Of a stretch of 64,000 nt of DNA, positions 54,327-62,127 are shown piece after piece. The position numbers and the translations under genes are program-made. Numbering within the stretch: position 1 is the first letter of the stretch; each line of letters starts with the position of its first letter. The notes beneath the pieces are model-generated. The model had not been told where the DNA came from, did not search any database, and saw only the letters and a program-made list of their open reading frames with translations. This DNA comes from Hyphomonadaceae bacterium BL14 (lineage in GTDB: Bacteria; Pseudomonadota; Alphaproteobacteria; Caulobacterales; Maricaulaceae). The stretch lies in contig CP091242.1 of assembly GCA_027627705.1 (NCBI GenBank), forward strand, positions 2,812,290 through 2,876,289. Reading direction: 5' to 3'.

Positions 54327-54968
54327 ATGAGAACCACCAGTTTCTTTGCTGCACTGATCGCATCCACGGCCCTGGCCGCTTGCGGTGACAGCGGCGAACA
54401 GCCCGCCAGCGGGACGCAGCCCAACGAACCGGAACTGACGGGCACGCAGATGTCAGCACCCGAACCTGCCGAAACGCCGGCTGCTGAAGAGCCCATGGCC
54501 GAAGAACCGGTTGCTGAAGAGCCCGTTTCCGAGGAGCCTGCCGCTGAAGAGCCGGCGTCTGAGGAGCCTGCCGCTGAAGAGCCGGCGTCTGAAACCCCTC
54601 CCGCCGGTTCCGGTGGCGCGGGTGAGGGCGAGTATCTGATAGCGGGGCTGACCGGTGATCCGGCGGCGGGCCGCCGCGTCTTCGTGCGCTGCCAGACCTG
54701 CCACGTGATCGAGGAAGGCGTGAATCGCGTAGGCCCCTCTCTCTACGGGATTTTCGGTCGTACTGCCGGTACGGTTGAAGGGTTCCGCTACTCCAACGCC
54801 AACGCCAATTCCGGTGTGGTGTGGGATGCGGAGAATATGTTCGAGTATCTCGAAAATCCGCGGGCGTTCATTCCCGGCACGATCATGGCTTTCCCCGGCA
54901 TCCGCAGCGAGCAAGAGCGGGCCGATGTGATCGCCTACATCAAGGATAATGGCGGCGTCGCTCAGTAA
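54327..54968 (+). CDS. Lipid-anchored class I cytochrome c with acidic repeat linker
   Basis: 213 residues. A lipobox LAAC near residue 19 predicts a membrane-anchored lipoprotein. Residues ~45-90 are a tandem EEPxA-type pentapeptide repeat, an acidic Pro-rich spacer. The C-terminal ~110 residues are a cytochrome c domain with the haem site Cys122-Gln-Thr-Cys-His126 and the Met ligand in GTIMAFPGI. The domain (GRTAGTVEGFRYSNAN) resembles cytochrome c2/c-550 types that shuttle electrons between the bc1 complex and reaction centre or oxidase. A tethered form with a long linker would suit photosynthetic or respiratory electron transfer; its place beside bch genes favours this but does not prove it. 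GGAGGAG precedes the ATG. Confidence 0.85.
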   Translation: MRTTSFFAALIASTALAACGDSGEQPASGTQPNEPELTGTQMSAPEPAETPAAEEPMAEEPVAEEPVSEEPAAEEPASEEPAAEEPASETPPAGSGGAGEGEYLIAGLTGDPAAGRRVFVRCQTCHVIEEGVNRVGPSLYGIFGRTAGTVEGFRYSNANANSGVVWDAENMFEYLENPRAFIPGTIMAFPGIRSEQERADVIAYIKDNGGVAQ

Positions 54969-54977
54969 GCGATGACC

Positions 54978-55259
54978 TCACGCCGCGCCCCGGCGCCGGC
55001 GGATAATATCCCAGAGATGGAATACGAAAGCGGCGGCCAATACGGCCGCCGTTATCGTATGGGGTGCTCCGGTGAGTGCGCCGCGCAACGCCAGCATCAG
55101 CATGACCCCGGGTGCGATCAGCAAGGCGACATCGGTGAGGCTCATGGCTCCGCGCAGGCGGGGAAACACCGCCAGCACGATAACCTCCACCACGACCACA
55201 AGCAGGATAAAATCGACCACCCGTCCTGACGTGAACAGGTCCGACACAAGCTCTGTCAT
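54978..55259 (-). CDS. Small membrane protein downstream of bchP
   Basis: 93 residues from the ATG at 55259 (MTELVSDLF), with three hydrophobic segments (~16-35, 45-62, 65-83) and a basic end (RRRRG). It starts 10 bases after the bchP stop on the same strand, so it is probably co-transcribed with the bch genes. I do not recognise a family. A role tied to photosynthesis membranes would be inferred from position only. Confidence 0.65.
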   Translation of the reverse strand: MTELVSDLFTSGRVVDFILLVVVVEVIVLAVFPRLRGAMSLTDVALLIAPGVMLMLALRGALTGAPHTITAAVLAAAFVFHLWDIIRRRRGAA

Positions 55260-55269
55260 GACTGCCGCA

Positions 55270-56469
55270 TCAGCGCGGGGAGAGACCCAGCAAGTGGGCC
55301 ATGTCCTTGAAAAATATCTTGGCGTGCGCACCCGGATCGCGGCGCACCAGCTCTTTCTCCATATAGCCTTGCCAGGTCAGACGCTGGACATCCTCGTCGG
55401 CGCAGATCTTCACAAAACGCTCACGGCGCTTGTCGTTGCGGTACCAGAAATGCTGCATGATCCCGAGGATAAAGAAGACCCGGCCATGTGCCTTCATGAA
55501 GCGCTTGCGCACGTTGGCAAGTGCCTTGGCGTTGCCGGTGGCGAGGAATTCCAGCGCGCCTTCGGCGGCCATTTCCCCGGATGTCATGGCGTAGAAAATG
55601 CCTTCGCCTGAGGATGGTGCGACGGCACCGGCGGCGTCGCCGGCGAGGACCAGGTCACGGCCATTATCCCACCGGGGTGCCGGTTTGTAGGGCAGGGGAG
55701 CACCCTCGCGCCGGACCACTTCGCAATCTGCCAGACCGGCCGATTCGCGCAAGGATTTCACTGCGCCGCGTAGCGAGAAGCCCTTCACCTGGCTGCCTGT
55801 CCCCACGCTTGCCACGGCACCGTGGGGGAAGACCCAGCCATAGAAGTCCGGGGATATCTTGCCGTCATAATACACGTCGCAGCGCTGGGGATCGTAATGG
55901 CTCTGGCTGCCCGCTTCGGGCGCGCGCACGATTTCATGATAGGCGAACACGCTCTTGACCTTTTCGGCACCCTTCACGGTCTGCTGGGCGAGTTTGGAGC
56001 GTGCGCCATCGGCGGCAATGACGACCCGGGCGCGCACACGCACGGCTTCCTCGGGTGCCTCAGTGGGAGAAAACACAATGATTGCAGCGCCTTGTTCGTC
56101 GCGCTCCATGGCCTCGACCGCGCCATTGCGGCGCTGCGCGCCCGCGCTGGCAGCCCGCTCGCGCAGGAACTCGTCAAAATGCTCGCGATCGACCATGCCG
56201 ACATAGCCTTCGCCGATCGGCATATCCACTTCGAGCCCCGAGGGGGCGAGGATACGCGCGCCCTGTGTACGAGCGACGATCTGGGATTCGGGGATGTTGT
56301 AGGTGCGGATAAGTTTGGGTGGCACGGCCCCGCCGCATGGCTTGATGCGCCCGGGTTTGTCGATCAGCAGAACGGAGGCGCCGGCCTCGGCGATTTTCTG
56401 GGCGGCTGTGGCACCGGCCGGTCCGCCGCCCACAACGACGGCGTCATAACTCTTCACCGTGTCTGTCAC
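55270..56469 (-). CDS. bchP: Geranylgeranyl diphosphate/geranylgeranyl-bacteriochlorophyll reductase BchP
   Basis: 399 residues. The N-terminal dinucleotide-binding motif VVVGGGPAGATAAQKIAEAG and the family signature KPCGGAVPPKL identify a geranylgeranyl reductase. Further matches are DGARSKLAQQTV, CDVYYDGKISPDFYGWVFPH and LAGDAAGAVAPSSGEGI. It reduces the geranylgeranyl tail of bacteriochlorophyll to phytyl in three NADPH-dependent steps. It starts with GTG, which shares one base with the stop of the small gene upstream (TAGTG), and GGGAGG lies in front. Order ppaA-ppsR-bchG-orf69-bchP fits known photosynthesis clusters. Confidence 0.93.
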   Translation of the reverse strand: MTDTVKSYDAVVVGGGPAGATAAQKIAEAGASVLLIDKPGRIKPCGGAVPPKLIRTYNIPESQIVARTQGARILAPSGLEVDMPIGEGYVGMVDREHFDEFLRERAASAGAQRRNGAVEAMERDEQGAAIIVFSPTEAPEEAVRVRARVVIAADGARSKLAQQTVKGAEKVKSVFAYHEIVRAPEAGSQSHYDPQRCDVYYDGKISPDFYGWVFPHGAVASVGTGSQVKGFSLRGAVKSLRESAGLADCEVVRREGAPLPYKPAPRWDNGRDLVLAGDAAGAVAPSSGEGIFYAMTSGEMAAEGALEFLATGNAKALANVRKRFMKAHGRVFFILGIMQHFWYRNDKRRERFVKICADEDVQRLTWQGYMEKELVRRDPGAHAKIFFKDMAHLLGLSPR

Positions 56470-56678
56470 TATCCACCTCCCAAGGCGTTCGATTCGGAGA
56501 ATATCTCGGTGTCATTCGGGGTCATGAGGCCGGCTTTCGGTGTCATGAGGCCGGTTTTCGGGGTCATCAGACCGGATTTCGGGGTCATGAGACGGCTGTC
56601 CATGTCCGCAGCGCGCCTTTTGGTGCCGAAGACGGGATTTCGGACGCACTTTTGCGGGATGGGCGCCGGCCCTGTCAT
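56469..56678 (-). CDS. Small gene with MTPKxGL tandem repeat between bchG and bchP
   Basis: A 69-codon frame exactly fills the space between bchG and bchP: its ATG overlaps the bchG stop (ATGA) and its TAG overlaps the bchP GTG by one base. The centre holds four tandem copies of a 21-base unit, read as LMTPKSG, LMTPKTG, LMTPKAG and LMTPN. There is no signal peptide or membrane helix. In many purple bacteria a PucC/LhaA-like transporter gene occupies this position; it is absent here. The perfect junctions suggest that the frame is translated, at least to carry ribosomes to bchP. I cannot assign a function and the peptide itself may be unimportant. Confidence 0.5.
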   Translation of the reverse strand: MTGPAPIPQKCVRNPVFGTKRRAADMDSRLMTPKSGLMTPKTGLMTPKAGLMTPNDTEIFSESNALGGG

Positions 56679-57592
56679 GATCCGGGGGCCTGGTTGAGAG
56701 CCGACAGCGCAAAGGCGCTCGCCAGCATGCCCAGAACATAGAGCGTGACCCCGGTCGCATTGTACCAGGGTGCCAGCGCCTTGGGGTCGCGCATCAGGCG
56801 CACCATCAGTCCGAGCTGGACTGCCAGCGACAGGCCGACAATGCCGGCGTGAACCGGCTGACCCCAGATCGCGAGCAGGGCGATCACGACGAATTGCGGC
56901 GCGGCCATGGTGGCGCAGGCGATCCAGGCGGCCTTGCGCGGACCAAGCGCGGCGGGCAGGGATTTGAGCCCCATCTTGATGTCGCCCTCGATCGCCTTGA
57001 AGTCGTTGAGCACCATGATGCCGTATGCGCCGAGGCTGTAGAGGACGGCCAGAATGATCGTGCGTGAGTCCGGAAGGGCCTGAGCCATGACGGCGGCACC
57101 GGTGAACCAGGCCAGACCCTCATAGGAAATGCCGACCGAAAGCGGACCCCAGACGCCGCTGCGCTTGAGCCGGACCGGCGGCGCGCTATAGGCCCAGGAC
57201 AGGGCGACGCCGACAGCGGCCGCCACGAACACCCAGACGCCCAGGAAGGACGCCCAGACAAGGCCGGCAATGGACCAGAAAATGGCAATCCACAGACCCC
57301 AGCGGCCGGGAATGCGGCCCGACGGGATGGGGCGGTTGGGTTCATTGATGGCGTCGACCTCGCGGTCAAACCAGTCATTGACCGCCTGACTGCCGGCGCA
57401 CAGCAAAGGGCCCGCCAGCAGGACGCCGAAAATCAGAAGACCGATATTGCCGAGGCTGAACTGGCCGGACGACACAACGCCACAGCCGAACGCCCACATG
57501 GGCGGGAACCAGGTGACCGGCTTGGACAGTTCCACGACCGCCAGCAAGGACGTTCGAAGGTCTGGTGACGGCAAGGGGGCTGATCGCTCCAT
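56675..57592 (-). CDS. bchG: Bacteriochlorophyll synthase BchG
   Basis: 305 residues, a UbiA-type prenyltransferase with about eight membrane helices. The first Asp-rich motif is NDWFDREVDAINEPNRPIPS; the second region reads NDFKAIEGDIKMGLKSLP. VELSKPVTWFPPMWAFGCG near the N-terminus is characteristic of chlorophyll/bacteriochlorophyll synthases. It attaches geranylgeranyl diphosphate to bacteriochlorophyllide, the step before BchP. It lies 52 bases after ppsR, with a strong hairpin in between, and is coupled to the small repeat gene downstream. Confidence 0.93.
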   Translation of the reverse strand: MERSAPLPSPDLRTSLLAVVELSKPVTWFPPMWAFGCGVVSSGQFSLGNIGLLIFGVLLAGPLLCAGSQAVNDWFDREVDAINEPNRPIPSGRIPGRWGLWIAIFWSIAGLVWASFLGVWVFVAAAVGVALSWAYSAPPVRLKRSGVWGPLSVGISYEGLAWFTGAAVMAQALPDSRTIILAVLYSLGAYGIMVLNDFKAIEGDIKMGLKSLPAALGPRKAAWIACATMAAPQFVVIALLAIWGQPVHAGIVGLSLAVQLGLMVRLMRDPKALAPWYNATGVTLYVLGMLASAFALSALNQAPGS

Positions 57593-57616
57593 GCCTGTAC
57601 GCTAAGGCGAACAACG

Positions 57617-57644
57617 CAGACCGTCAACTAAACTTGACGGTCTG
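57617..57644 (-). terminator. Strong hairpin between ppsR and bchG
   Basis: An eleven-base perfect inverted repeat CAGACCGTCAA/TTGACGGTCTG with a six-base loop, beginning right at the ppsR stop. There is no T-tract in the direction of transcription, so partial termination, mRNA processing or 3'-end protection are all possible. Confidence 0.55.
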
Positions 57645-59087
57645 TCAGTGCTCGGATTTGGGCTGCAGTTCGCCGATCTTGTGGCGGTGCATTTTGGCAT
57701 ACAGGCTCTGCCGGCTGAGGCCGAGAATCTCAGCCGCCGAGGCGCGGTTGTCATTGGTCAGAGCCAGCGCAGCCTCGATGCAGCTCTGCTCGATCATGTC
57801 CGTGCTTTCGCGCACAATGTCCTTGAGTGCGACCCGTCCGACCAGATCAGACAATTGATCCACCGTGCTGGGCATGGCACCGCCGGCGCGCTGGCGTCCG
57901 GCGACAAGGCGCCGGCCGACCGGGCGGATGGAAAAGCCGAACACGTTGCCGGTGGGGCCTGGCGCGGACACGGCAGACACTTCGACCGCCTCGCGCAAAT
58001 CATGCTGGCTGCGCACCAGGGTGGCAAAATTGCGGATGACGCCATGCTCGCGCAAATTGGCCATCAGCACGTTCACCTCGGTTTCGGTGCGGCCGAGATA
58101 GGATTCAATCGGGACGCCCACAGCCGAGTCGATATCGCTGAGCTGGGCGATGTCGGCGAACGCTTCGTTCACCGACAGGATTTTGCCGTCCTCGCCGGTG
58201 AGCACCAGCGCGTCCGGCAGGATTGCAGCGAGGCGCGCCATGGAGGCATCGGCTTCGGCTGCGCCATGCGCGTCCTTCGCCGAGACCCGCGCCAGAAAAT
58301 AGACCTCCCGGCCCTGACGGTAGACCGAAGCGAGCAACTGGCAGGGCTTCTTGGCCCCTTCCGGTGTCAGTTCAATCTTCTCTGTGCGGCCGGTGCGGCG
58401 CGCAACAGCCAGGGTCTCACGCACGATATCGGCGGCCTCGGTCCCGAACGCGCCCTCCAGCGAGCGGCCTTCAAGCCGCTGGGACGAGCGTCCGAGCAGG
58501 CGCGAGGCTGCCGCGTTCACGTCGGTGATCCGGAACGTGTTGCCGTCAATGATGATCACGCCCTCGGACGCCAGCTGGAACAGCAGGCGGAACCGGGTCT
58601 CGGCCTCGCGCACCCGCGCGTAGTCGCGCTCCATGGAGCGCTGGGCTTCGATCAGGCGCTTTTGCATGCGCGAGGCGGCGCGCAGATCACGTCCGACGGC
58701 AAGGGTCCAGCCCTCGCGTCCGGCCGGCAGGGTGAAATAACGCACCGGCAGATCCGAACCACTGGGCTGGACGTGATTGACATGGCGCCAGCGCCGTTGG
58801 CCGGGCGTTGTCTGAGGGGCAAGCAGCGCGGCGACCTTGTCGCGCGAATCGGCATTGACCAGATCGATCCATTTGCGGCCGATCCAGCTGTCAAACTCAT
58901 CATCGTCCTCGGAGAACTCGTCACCGGAAAACGCGGCGTCGCGAACGATGCCGCGACTGTCGATCAACAAGGCGAGGTCAGCCGCGTTCGCGGCAAGGTC
59001 CGCTGCCGTCTCGTCAGAGAACGCCGAACCGGCGACCTCACGGGATTGGAACCTCGCATTCGGGCCCTCTGAGGCCTTGGTGTCCAT
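57645..59087 (-). CDS. ppsR: Photosynthesis gene repressor PpsR/CrtJ
   Basis: 480 residues from the ATG at 59087 (AAGG upstream); the frame is open to 59120. Tandem PAS domains (one at ~25-130, one at ~160-270 with ASEGVIIIDGNTFRITDVNA, one at ~280-390 with ALVLTGEDGKILSVNEAFAD) are followed by a Fis-type helix-turn-helix (AAEILGLSRQSLYAKMHRH). A Cys lies in that domain (EQSCIEAALAL), at the place of the redox-sensitive Cys of CrtJ/PpsR, and another in KKPCQLLAS. These repressors bind TGT-N12-ACA when oxidised and shut down bch, crt and puc genes in oxygen and strong light. It is encoded right after ppaA, its antirepressor. Confidence 0.93.
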   Translation of the reverse strand: MDTKASEGPNARFQSREVAGSAFSDETAADLAANAADLALLIDSRGIVRDAAFSGDEFSEDDDEFDSWIGRKWIDLVNADSRDKVAALLAPQTTPGQRRWRHVNHVQPSGSDLPVRYFTLPAGREGWTLAVGRDLRAASRMQKRLIEAQRSMERDYARVREAETRFRLLFQLASEGVIIIDGNTFRITDVNAAASRLLGRSSQRLEGRSLEGAFGTEAADIVRETLAVARRTGRTEKIELTPEGAKKPCQLLASVYRQGREVYFLARVSAKDAHGAAEADASMARLAAILPDALVLTGEDGKILSVNEAFADIAQLSDIDSAVGVPIESYLGRTETEVNVLMANLREHGVIRNFATLVRSQHDLREAVEVSAVSAPGPTGNVFGFSIRPVGRRLVAGRQRAGGAMPSTVDQLSDLVGRVALKDIVRESTDMIEQSCIEAALALTNDNRASAAEILGLSRQSLYAKMHRHKIGELQPKSEH

Positions 59088-59116
59088 GGAATCGCCTTGT
59101 GATAATTTCAACTCGA

Positions 59117-60025
59117 TCAACTCGCCTGCACCAGCCTATGGACCAAGCGCTCGGCTGTTACAACCGCCCGCACCCCATCCGTGGCCGTGGCATCGGCACC
59201 GATGCGCCGGGCCAGGCCCATGTCTTCATTAAACAACTGACCGCCGACAAGGATGATTATGTCGGGGTTCTGGGATCTTGAGCGGATCAGCTTGATCAAG
59301 CCCTTGAGGTCTTTCATCTTCACATCTGAACTCGCCGACAAGCCGACCACGTCAAAATGCGTATCGACGACGGTGGCCACGATATGGTCCATATCCGGGC
59401 TTGATTCGCACCGCACGCGCCAGCCGGAACGGGCGAAAAACTCTCCCACCATGACAATCCCGAACACGTGCTGCTCGCCGGGGGCCGGTGCCAGCAGGAC
59501 CCGTGGCGACGTCTTGCCCGAGCCCATGCTCCAGGGCGCGTCGGCATTGATGCGCTCCAGTACGCGGTGCAGTTTCATCAGACCGATGGTGACATCGGCG
59601 AAATCGCACACATCCTCTTCCCACAGTTTTCCAAGATGGCGCGCGGCCGGGGCGAGCAGCTTGAGCAGCACGTCCTCATGGGTCGCCCCGTCAAACAGCA
59701 GTCCATTGACCTCGTCGACCAGTGCCTGGGGCTCGCTGCTCACCGTGCGCAGCGCAAAGCTGTTGACCTGCTCGGTCTCGAACGCGGTGGTCTTCACCGC
59801 CGGCGCGCGGGCCGGGCCTTCGGCATTGGCGGCTTCGCGGTTGATCAGCATCAGGCGGGGAATAATCTCGGCCTCGATCAGCTTGTCGAGCACCTCTTTG
59901 GGCGGCCCGGCCTTATCGAGGTCGCAGGGCCGGGTGCCGCGCCTCCAATTCTTCCAGTCAAGAGATGCCTGAGTCGTGCGGGCCAATCCCGCCAATCCGA
60001 ACCGGTCAAATTCCGCCTGCGCCAT
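59117..60025 (-). CDS. ppaA: B12-dependent antirepressor PpaA/AerR
   Basis: 302 residues. The C-terminal ~200 residues form a cobalamin-binding SCHIC-type domain: helical cap (LLKLLAPAARHLGKLWEEDV) and B12-binding Rossmann part (LLAPAPGEQHVFGIVMVGEFF with the likely axial His, VGLSASSDVKMKDLKGLI, IILVGGQLFN). PpaA/AerR proteins bind hydroxocobalamin, respond to light and modify CrtJ/PpsR binding. The N-terminal ~100 residues are variable, as usual. Its stop lies 29 bases before the ppsR start, so both are one transcription unit. A PpsR-type palindrome is found 209 bases upstream. Confidence 0.92.
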   Translation of the reverse strand: MAQAEFDRFGLAGLARTTQASLDWKNWRRGTRPCDLDKAGPPKEVLDKLIEAEIIPRLMLINREAANAEGPARAPAVKTTAFETEQVNSFALRTVSSEPQALVDEVNGLLFDGATHEDVLLKLLAPAARHLGKLWEEDVCDFADVTIGLMKLHRVLERINADAPWSMGSGKTSPRVLLAPAPGEQHVFGIVMVGEFFARSGWRVRCESSPDMDHIVATVVDTHFDVVGLSASSDVKMKDLKGLIKLIRSRSQNPDIIILVGGQLFNEDMGLARRIGADATATDGVRAVVTAERLVHRLVQAS

Positions 60026-60233
60026 GTTGGATGCCTTCTCTCCCCGGGGTGGCCGTAACCGGCGGAGGGGCTGCCAGGTTCGCCACGCTTTGCTTTTTTG
60101 ACCGCAGCCGGTTGTGCCAGCGGCGGTGGTGTCAGACCGTATCGGGGCAATAGTGCCCGTGGCCGGCCTGCACAGATATTATCGCAAAGCCTGACAGGTA
60201 TTTTTGCCGAGTGCCAGAAAATTCGTACCATTT

Positions 60234-60251
60234 TGTCACGCGCGGTTGACA
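60234..60251 (-). promoter_or_regulatory. PpsR/CrtJ operator TGT-N12-ACA
   Basis: TGTCACGCGCGGTTGACA matches the PpsR/CrtJ consensus TGT-N12-ACA exactly, with inner TGTC/GACA symmetry. It lies in the 258-base gap upstream of ppaA-ppsR. Autoregulation of this unit is the simplest reading. A second partly matching site would be expected nearby but was not found. Confidence 0.6.
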
Positions 60252-60283
60252 CTCGGGCGTGTAACATGGCCTCGCCGCCGGGA

Positions 60284-60640
60284 CTAGGCCGCCTTGCGCG
60301 TTGCGGTGTGCCTGGCCGGGGGCGGGTTCAGGCTGCGCAGGGATTCACTGGCGATTGTGCCGACCACAGCGATCACGACGCGCGCGATGACCGTGAGGAA
60401 AACCAGCAGGATCGTGGCCTTGTTCAGATAGATCTCGACGAAGTTATTGTAGCGCGCCGGCAGACCCGTGGTGGTCAGGAAGCGCTCAACGTCCGAGGCC
60501 CAGCGCAGCATGGTTTGCAACATGTCCGGGAACTGGAAGGCGAGCACGCCCAGAAACAGATAGGACAAGACGAACGCCAGAAAGAGCGTGATGCTCAAGC
60601 GTAGCGACCGGCCGGTCAGCTGACCAAAAAAACGTCCCAT
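60284..60640 (-). CDS. Small two-helix membrane protein, unknown
   Basis: 118 residues with two membrane segments (~16-37 and ~74-93) and a basic C-terminal tail (RHTATRKAA). No family recognised. It lies upstream of the ppaA promoter region on the same strand; GAGGGAGT precedes the ATG. Its position at the edge of the photosynthesis cluster does not by itself suggest a link. Confidence 0.7.
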   Translation of the reverse strand: MGRFFGQLTGRSLRLSITLFLAFVLSYLFLGVLAFQFPDMLQTMLRWASDVERFLTTTGLPARYNNFVEIYLNKATILLVFLTVIARVVIAVVGTIASESLRSLNPPPARHTATRKAA

Positions 60641-60756
60641 GGGCGGACTCCCTCAAGTCTCGACTGGCCCCCTCGGACCTAGTTAAACCTTGCACCCATC
60701 ATAGCAGAGCGCACAGGGCGCGTCTCGCCGGGCAGGCCAGTTTGTAACCGCTCGCG

Positions 60757-61134
60757 CTATTCCACCCGCGTGATGCGTGCGGCGCTGCCATCGCCCGTCC
60801 AGGCACTGGTCTCGTAGCTCTCGCCCACGGCCAGTTCACGATAGGGCTTGCAGATCTCGTATTCGGGCTCGGTGCGTGAAGCGGCGTGAAACAGGACGCA
60901 TAGCGTGCGGCCGTCAAACTGCCAGGATCCCGATCGCGGACGGGAGTCCTGATAATCACCCCCGCGGCGGAACTGGGCGGTGTAGCGCCCCTGCCGGGTT
61001 TCCACCGCATAGACGCGTCCCTCGGGGCCCAGCGCAGACTGCGCCTGGGCGGTATCGGGCGCGGCCAGCATCAGCATGATGCCGGCGGGCACGGCCAGCG
61101 CAGCGGCCAGCATGGTTTTCACTAAACGTCTCAT
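60757..61134 (-). CDS. Small periplasmic protein, paralogue of the next gene
   Basis: 125 residues with a signal peptide ending TAQAQ (~32). The mature domain has a beta-rich pattern: YTAQFRRGGDY, SGSWQFDGRTLCVLF, a second Cys in YEICKPY, then LAVGESYETSAW and DGSAARITRVE at the end. The same pattern, with the same Cys pair, recurs in the protein at 61278-61622. The two Cys may form a disulfide. No characterised family is recognised; the fold could resemble small lipocalin-like periplasmic proteins. Confidence 0.75.
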   Translation of the reverse strand: MRRLVKTMLAAALAVPAGIMLMLAAPDTAQAQSALGPEGRVYAVETRQGRYTAQFRRGGDYQDSRPRSGSWQFDGRTLCVLFHAASRTEPEYEICKPYRELAVGESYETSAWTGDGSAARITRVE

Positions 61135-61228
61135 GGCCCTACAACCCCCAAGATCGCGCCCTCACGCAGATTTCACCATCGCGGAGCGCGACGCAAGAGG
61201 CGGGCCAGATTGCAATTCGCACAATAAG

Positions 61229-61255
61229 GCCCCGCGCCGGGATGCGGCGCGGGGT
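61229..61255 (-). terminator. GC-rich hairpin after the gene at 61278
   Basis: A stem of CCCGCGCC/GGCGCGGG with a seven-base loop, extended by one or two further pairs. On the minus strand it follows the stop at 61278 and is followed by CCTTATTG, only a weak T-rich run. Confidence 0.55.
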
Positions 61256-61277
61256 TCGGTGCAGCAAACGTGGTGGG

Positions 61278-61622
61278 CTACTCGACGCGCAGGAACGTCA
61301 CATCGGACCCGTCTTGCGACCATTCGGTCGAGACGACCGACTCGCCGACTTCAAGGTTGAACCAGGGTCCGCAATTGGGTTCTTCGATTTCGGCGGCGTC
61401 CAGACACAGCACGCCCTCTTCCAGGGTCCATGTCCCGGCGCTGGATGTGCCGCCCGCTTCAAGAACATAGGCGCCGTCAGTCTCGAAACTCATGGTGTAG
61501 ACCGCGCCGGTCTCGGCACCGGTCACTTCGAACACCTGACCGGCGGGCGAAGCAAAAGAAGCCGACGCCAGCAGCAGGGCTGACGCAGCGCCAAAGAGAA
61601 CACTCTTCATGACGATTTTCAT
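61278..61622 (-). CDS. Small periplasmic protein, paralogue of the gene at 60757
   Basis: About 114 residues from the ATG at 61622 (MKIVMKSVLF; a second ATG at 61610 is also possible). The signal peptide ends ASFASP. The mature part repeats the neighbour's layout: YTMSFETDGAYVLE, SAGTWTLEEGVLCLDA, Cys in EEPNCGPW, LEVGESVVSTEW and DGSDVTFLRVE. It is strongly acidic where the neighbour is basic. Likely a tandem duplication with divergent surface charge; function unknown. Confidence 0.75.
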   Translation of the reverse strand: MKIVMKSVLFGAASALLLASASFASPAGQVFEVTGAETGAVYTMSFETDGAYVLEAGGTSSAGTWTLEEGVLCLDAAEIEEPNCGPWFNLEVGESVVSTEWSQDGSDVTFLRVE

Positions 61623-61756
61623 CCGGGTAGCTCCGGCCATCAGCGCACTGTCCTCGACAGCCGCTCCGGATCGAAGCGGACATTATCACGTCCATTGGCG
61701 CGCGCAATCGCCTTTTTAGGCAGGCTGTCACGGCGTTCAGGGCCGGCACACCCAAG

Positions 61757-61900
61757 TCAGAGTGCGCGCCAGATCAGGACGGCGGCCAGTGCCACGACCA
61801 GGGCGATGGCCGAAAAGATCAGCGACCGGCGCAGCACGCGTTCCTGACCCGGCTTGCGCACGCCCTGGCGGGCGTCGGTCTTGTTCGCTTCTTCGGTCAT
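61757..61900 (-). CDS. 47-residue single-pass membrane protein
   Basis: A short frame starting ATG at 61900 with AGGAG eight bases upstream. The first 25 residues are charged (MTEEANKTDARQG, RKPGQERVLRR) and the last 20 form one membrane helix (IFSAIALVVALAAVLIW). Codon use is like that of the neighbouring genes. Too short for family assignment, but the good start signals and clear domain structure support it. Confidence 0.55.
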   Translation of the reverse strand: MTEEANKTDARQGVRKPGQERVLRRSLIFSAIALVVALAAVLIWRAL

Positions 61901-62127
61901 CGGGCGCATCTCCTGTAGCTTCAGCGTGTCCAGCCTAAACGGACGCGCCCCGGACGGCTACCGCCTGCCGGTGTCAATCGGCAGACACCGCAACGACTTC
62001 GCAACGGGCAGAAAAAAATGGTTAACGAAGCCTTATGCTCGCCCACATTCACGCGCTATAGTGACCAGAATCGCGGGTTGGCGGCATCAAGGGGGAGGCG
62101 CCGGCTCCAGTCCTGAAGGGGTTCGCC

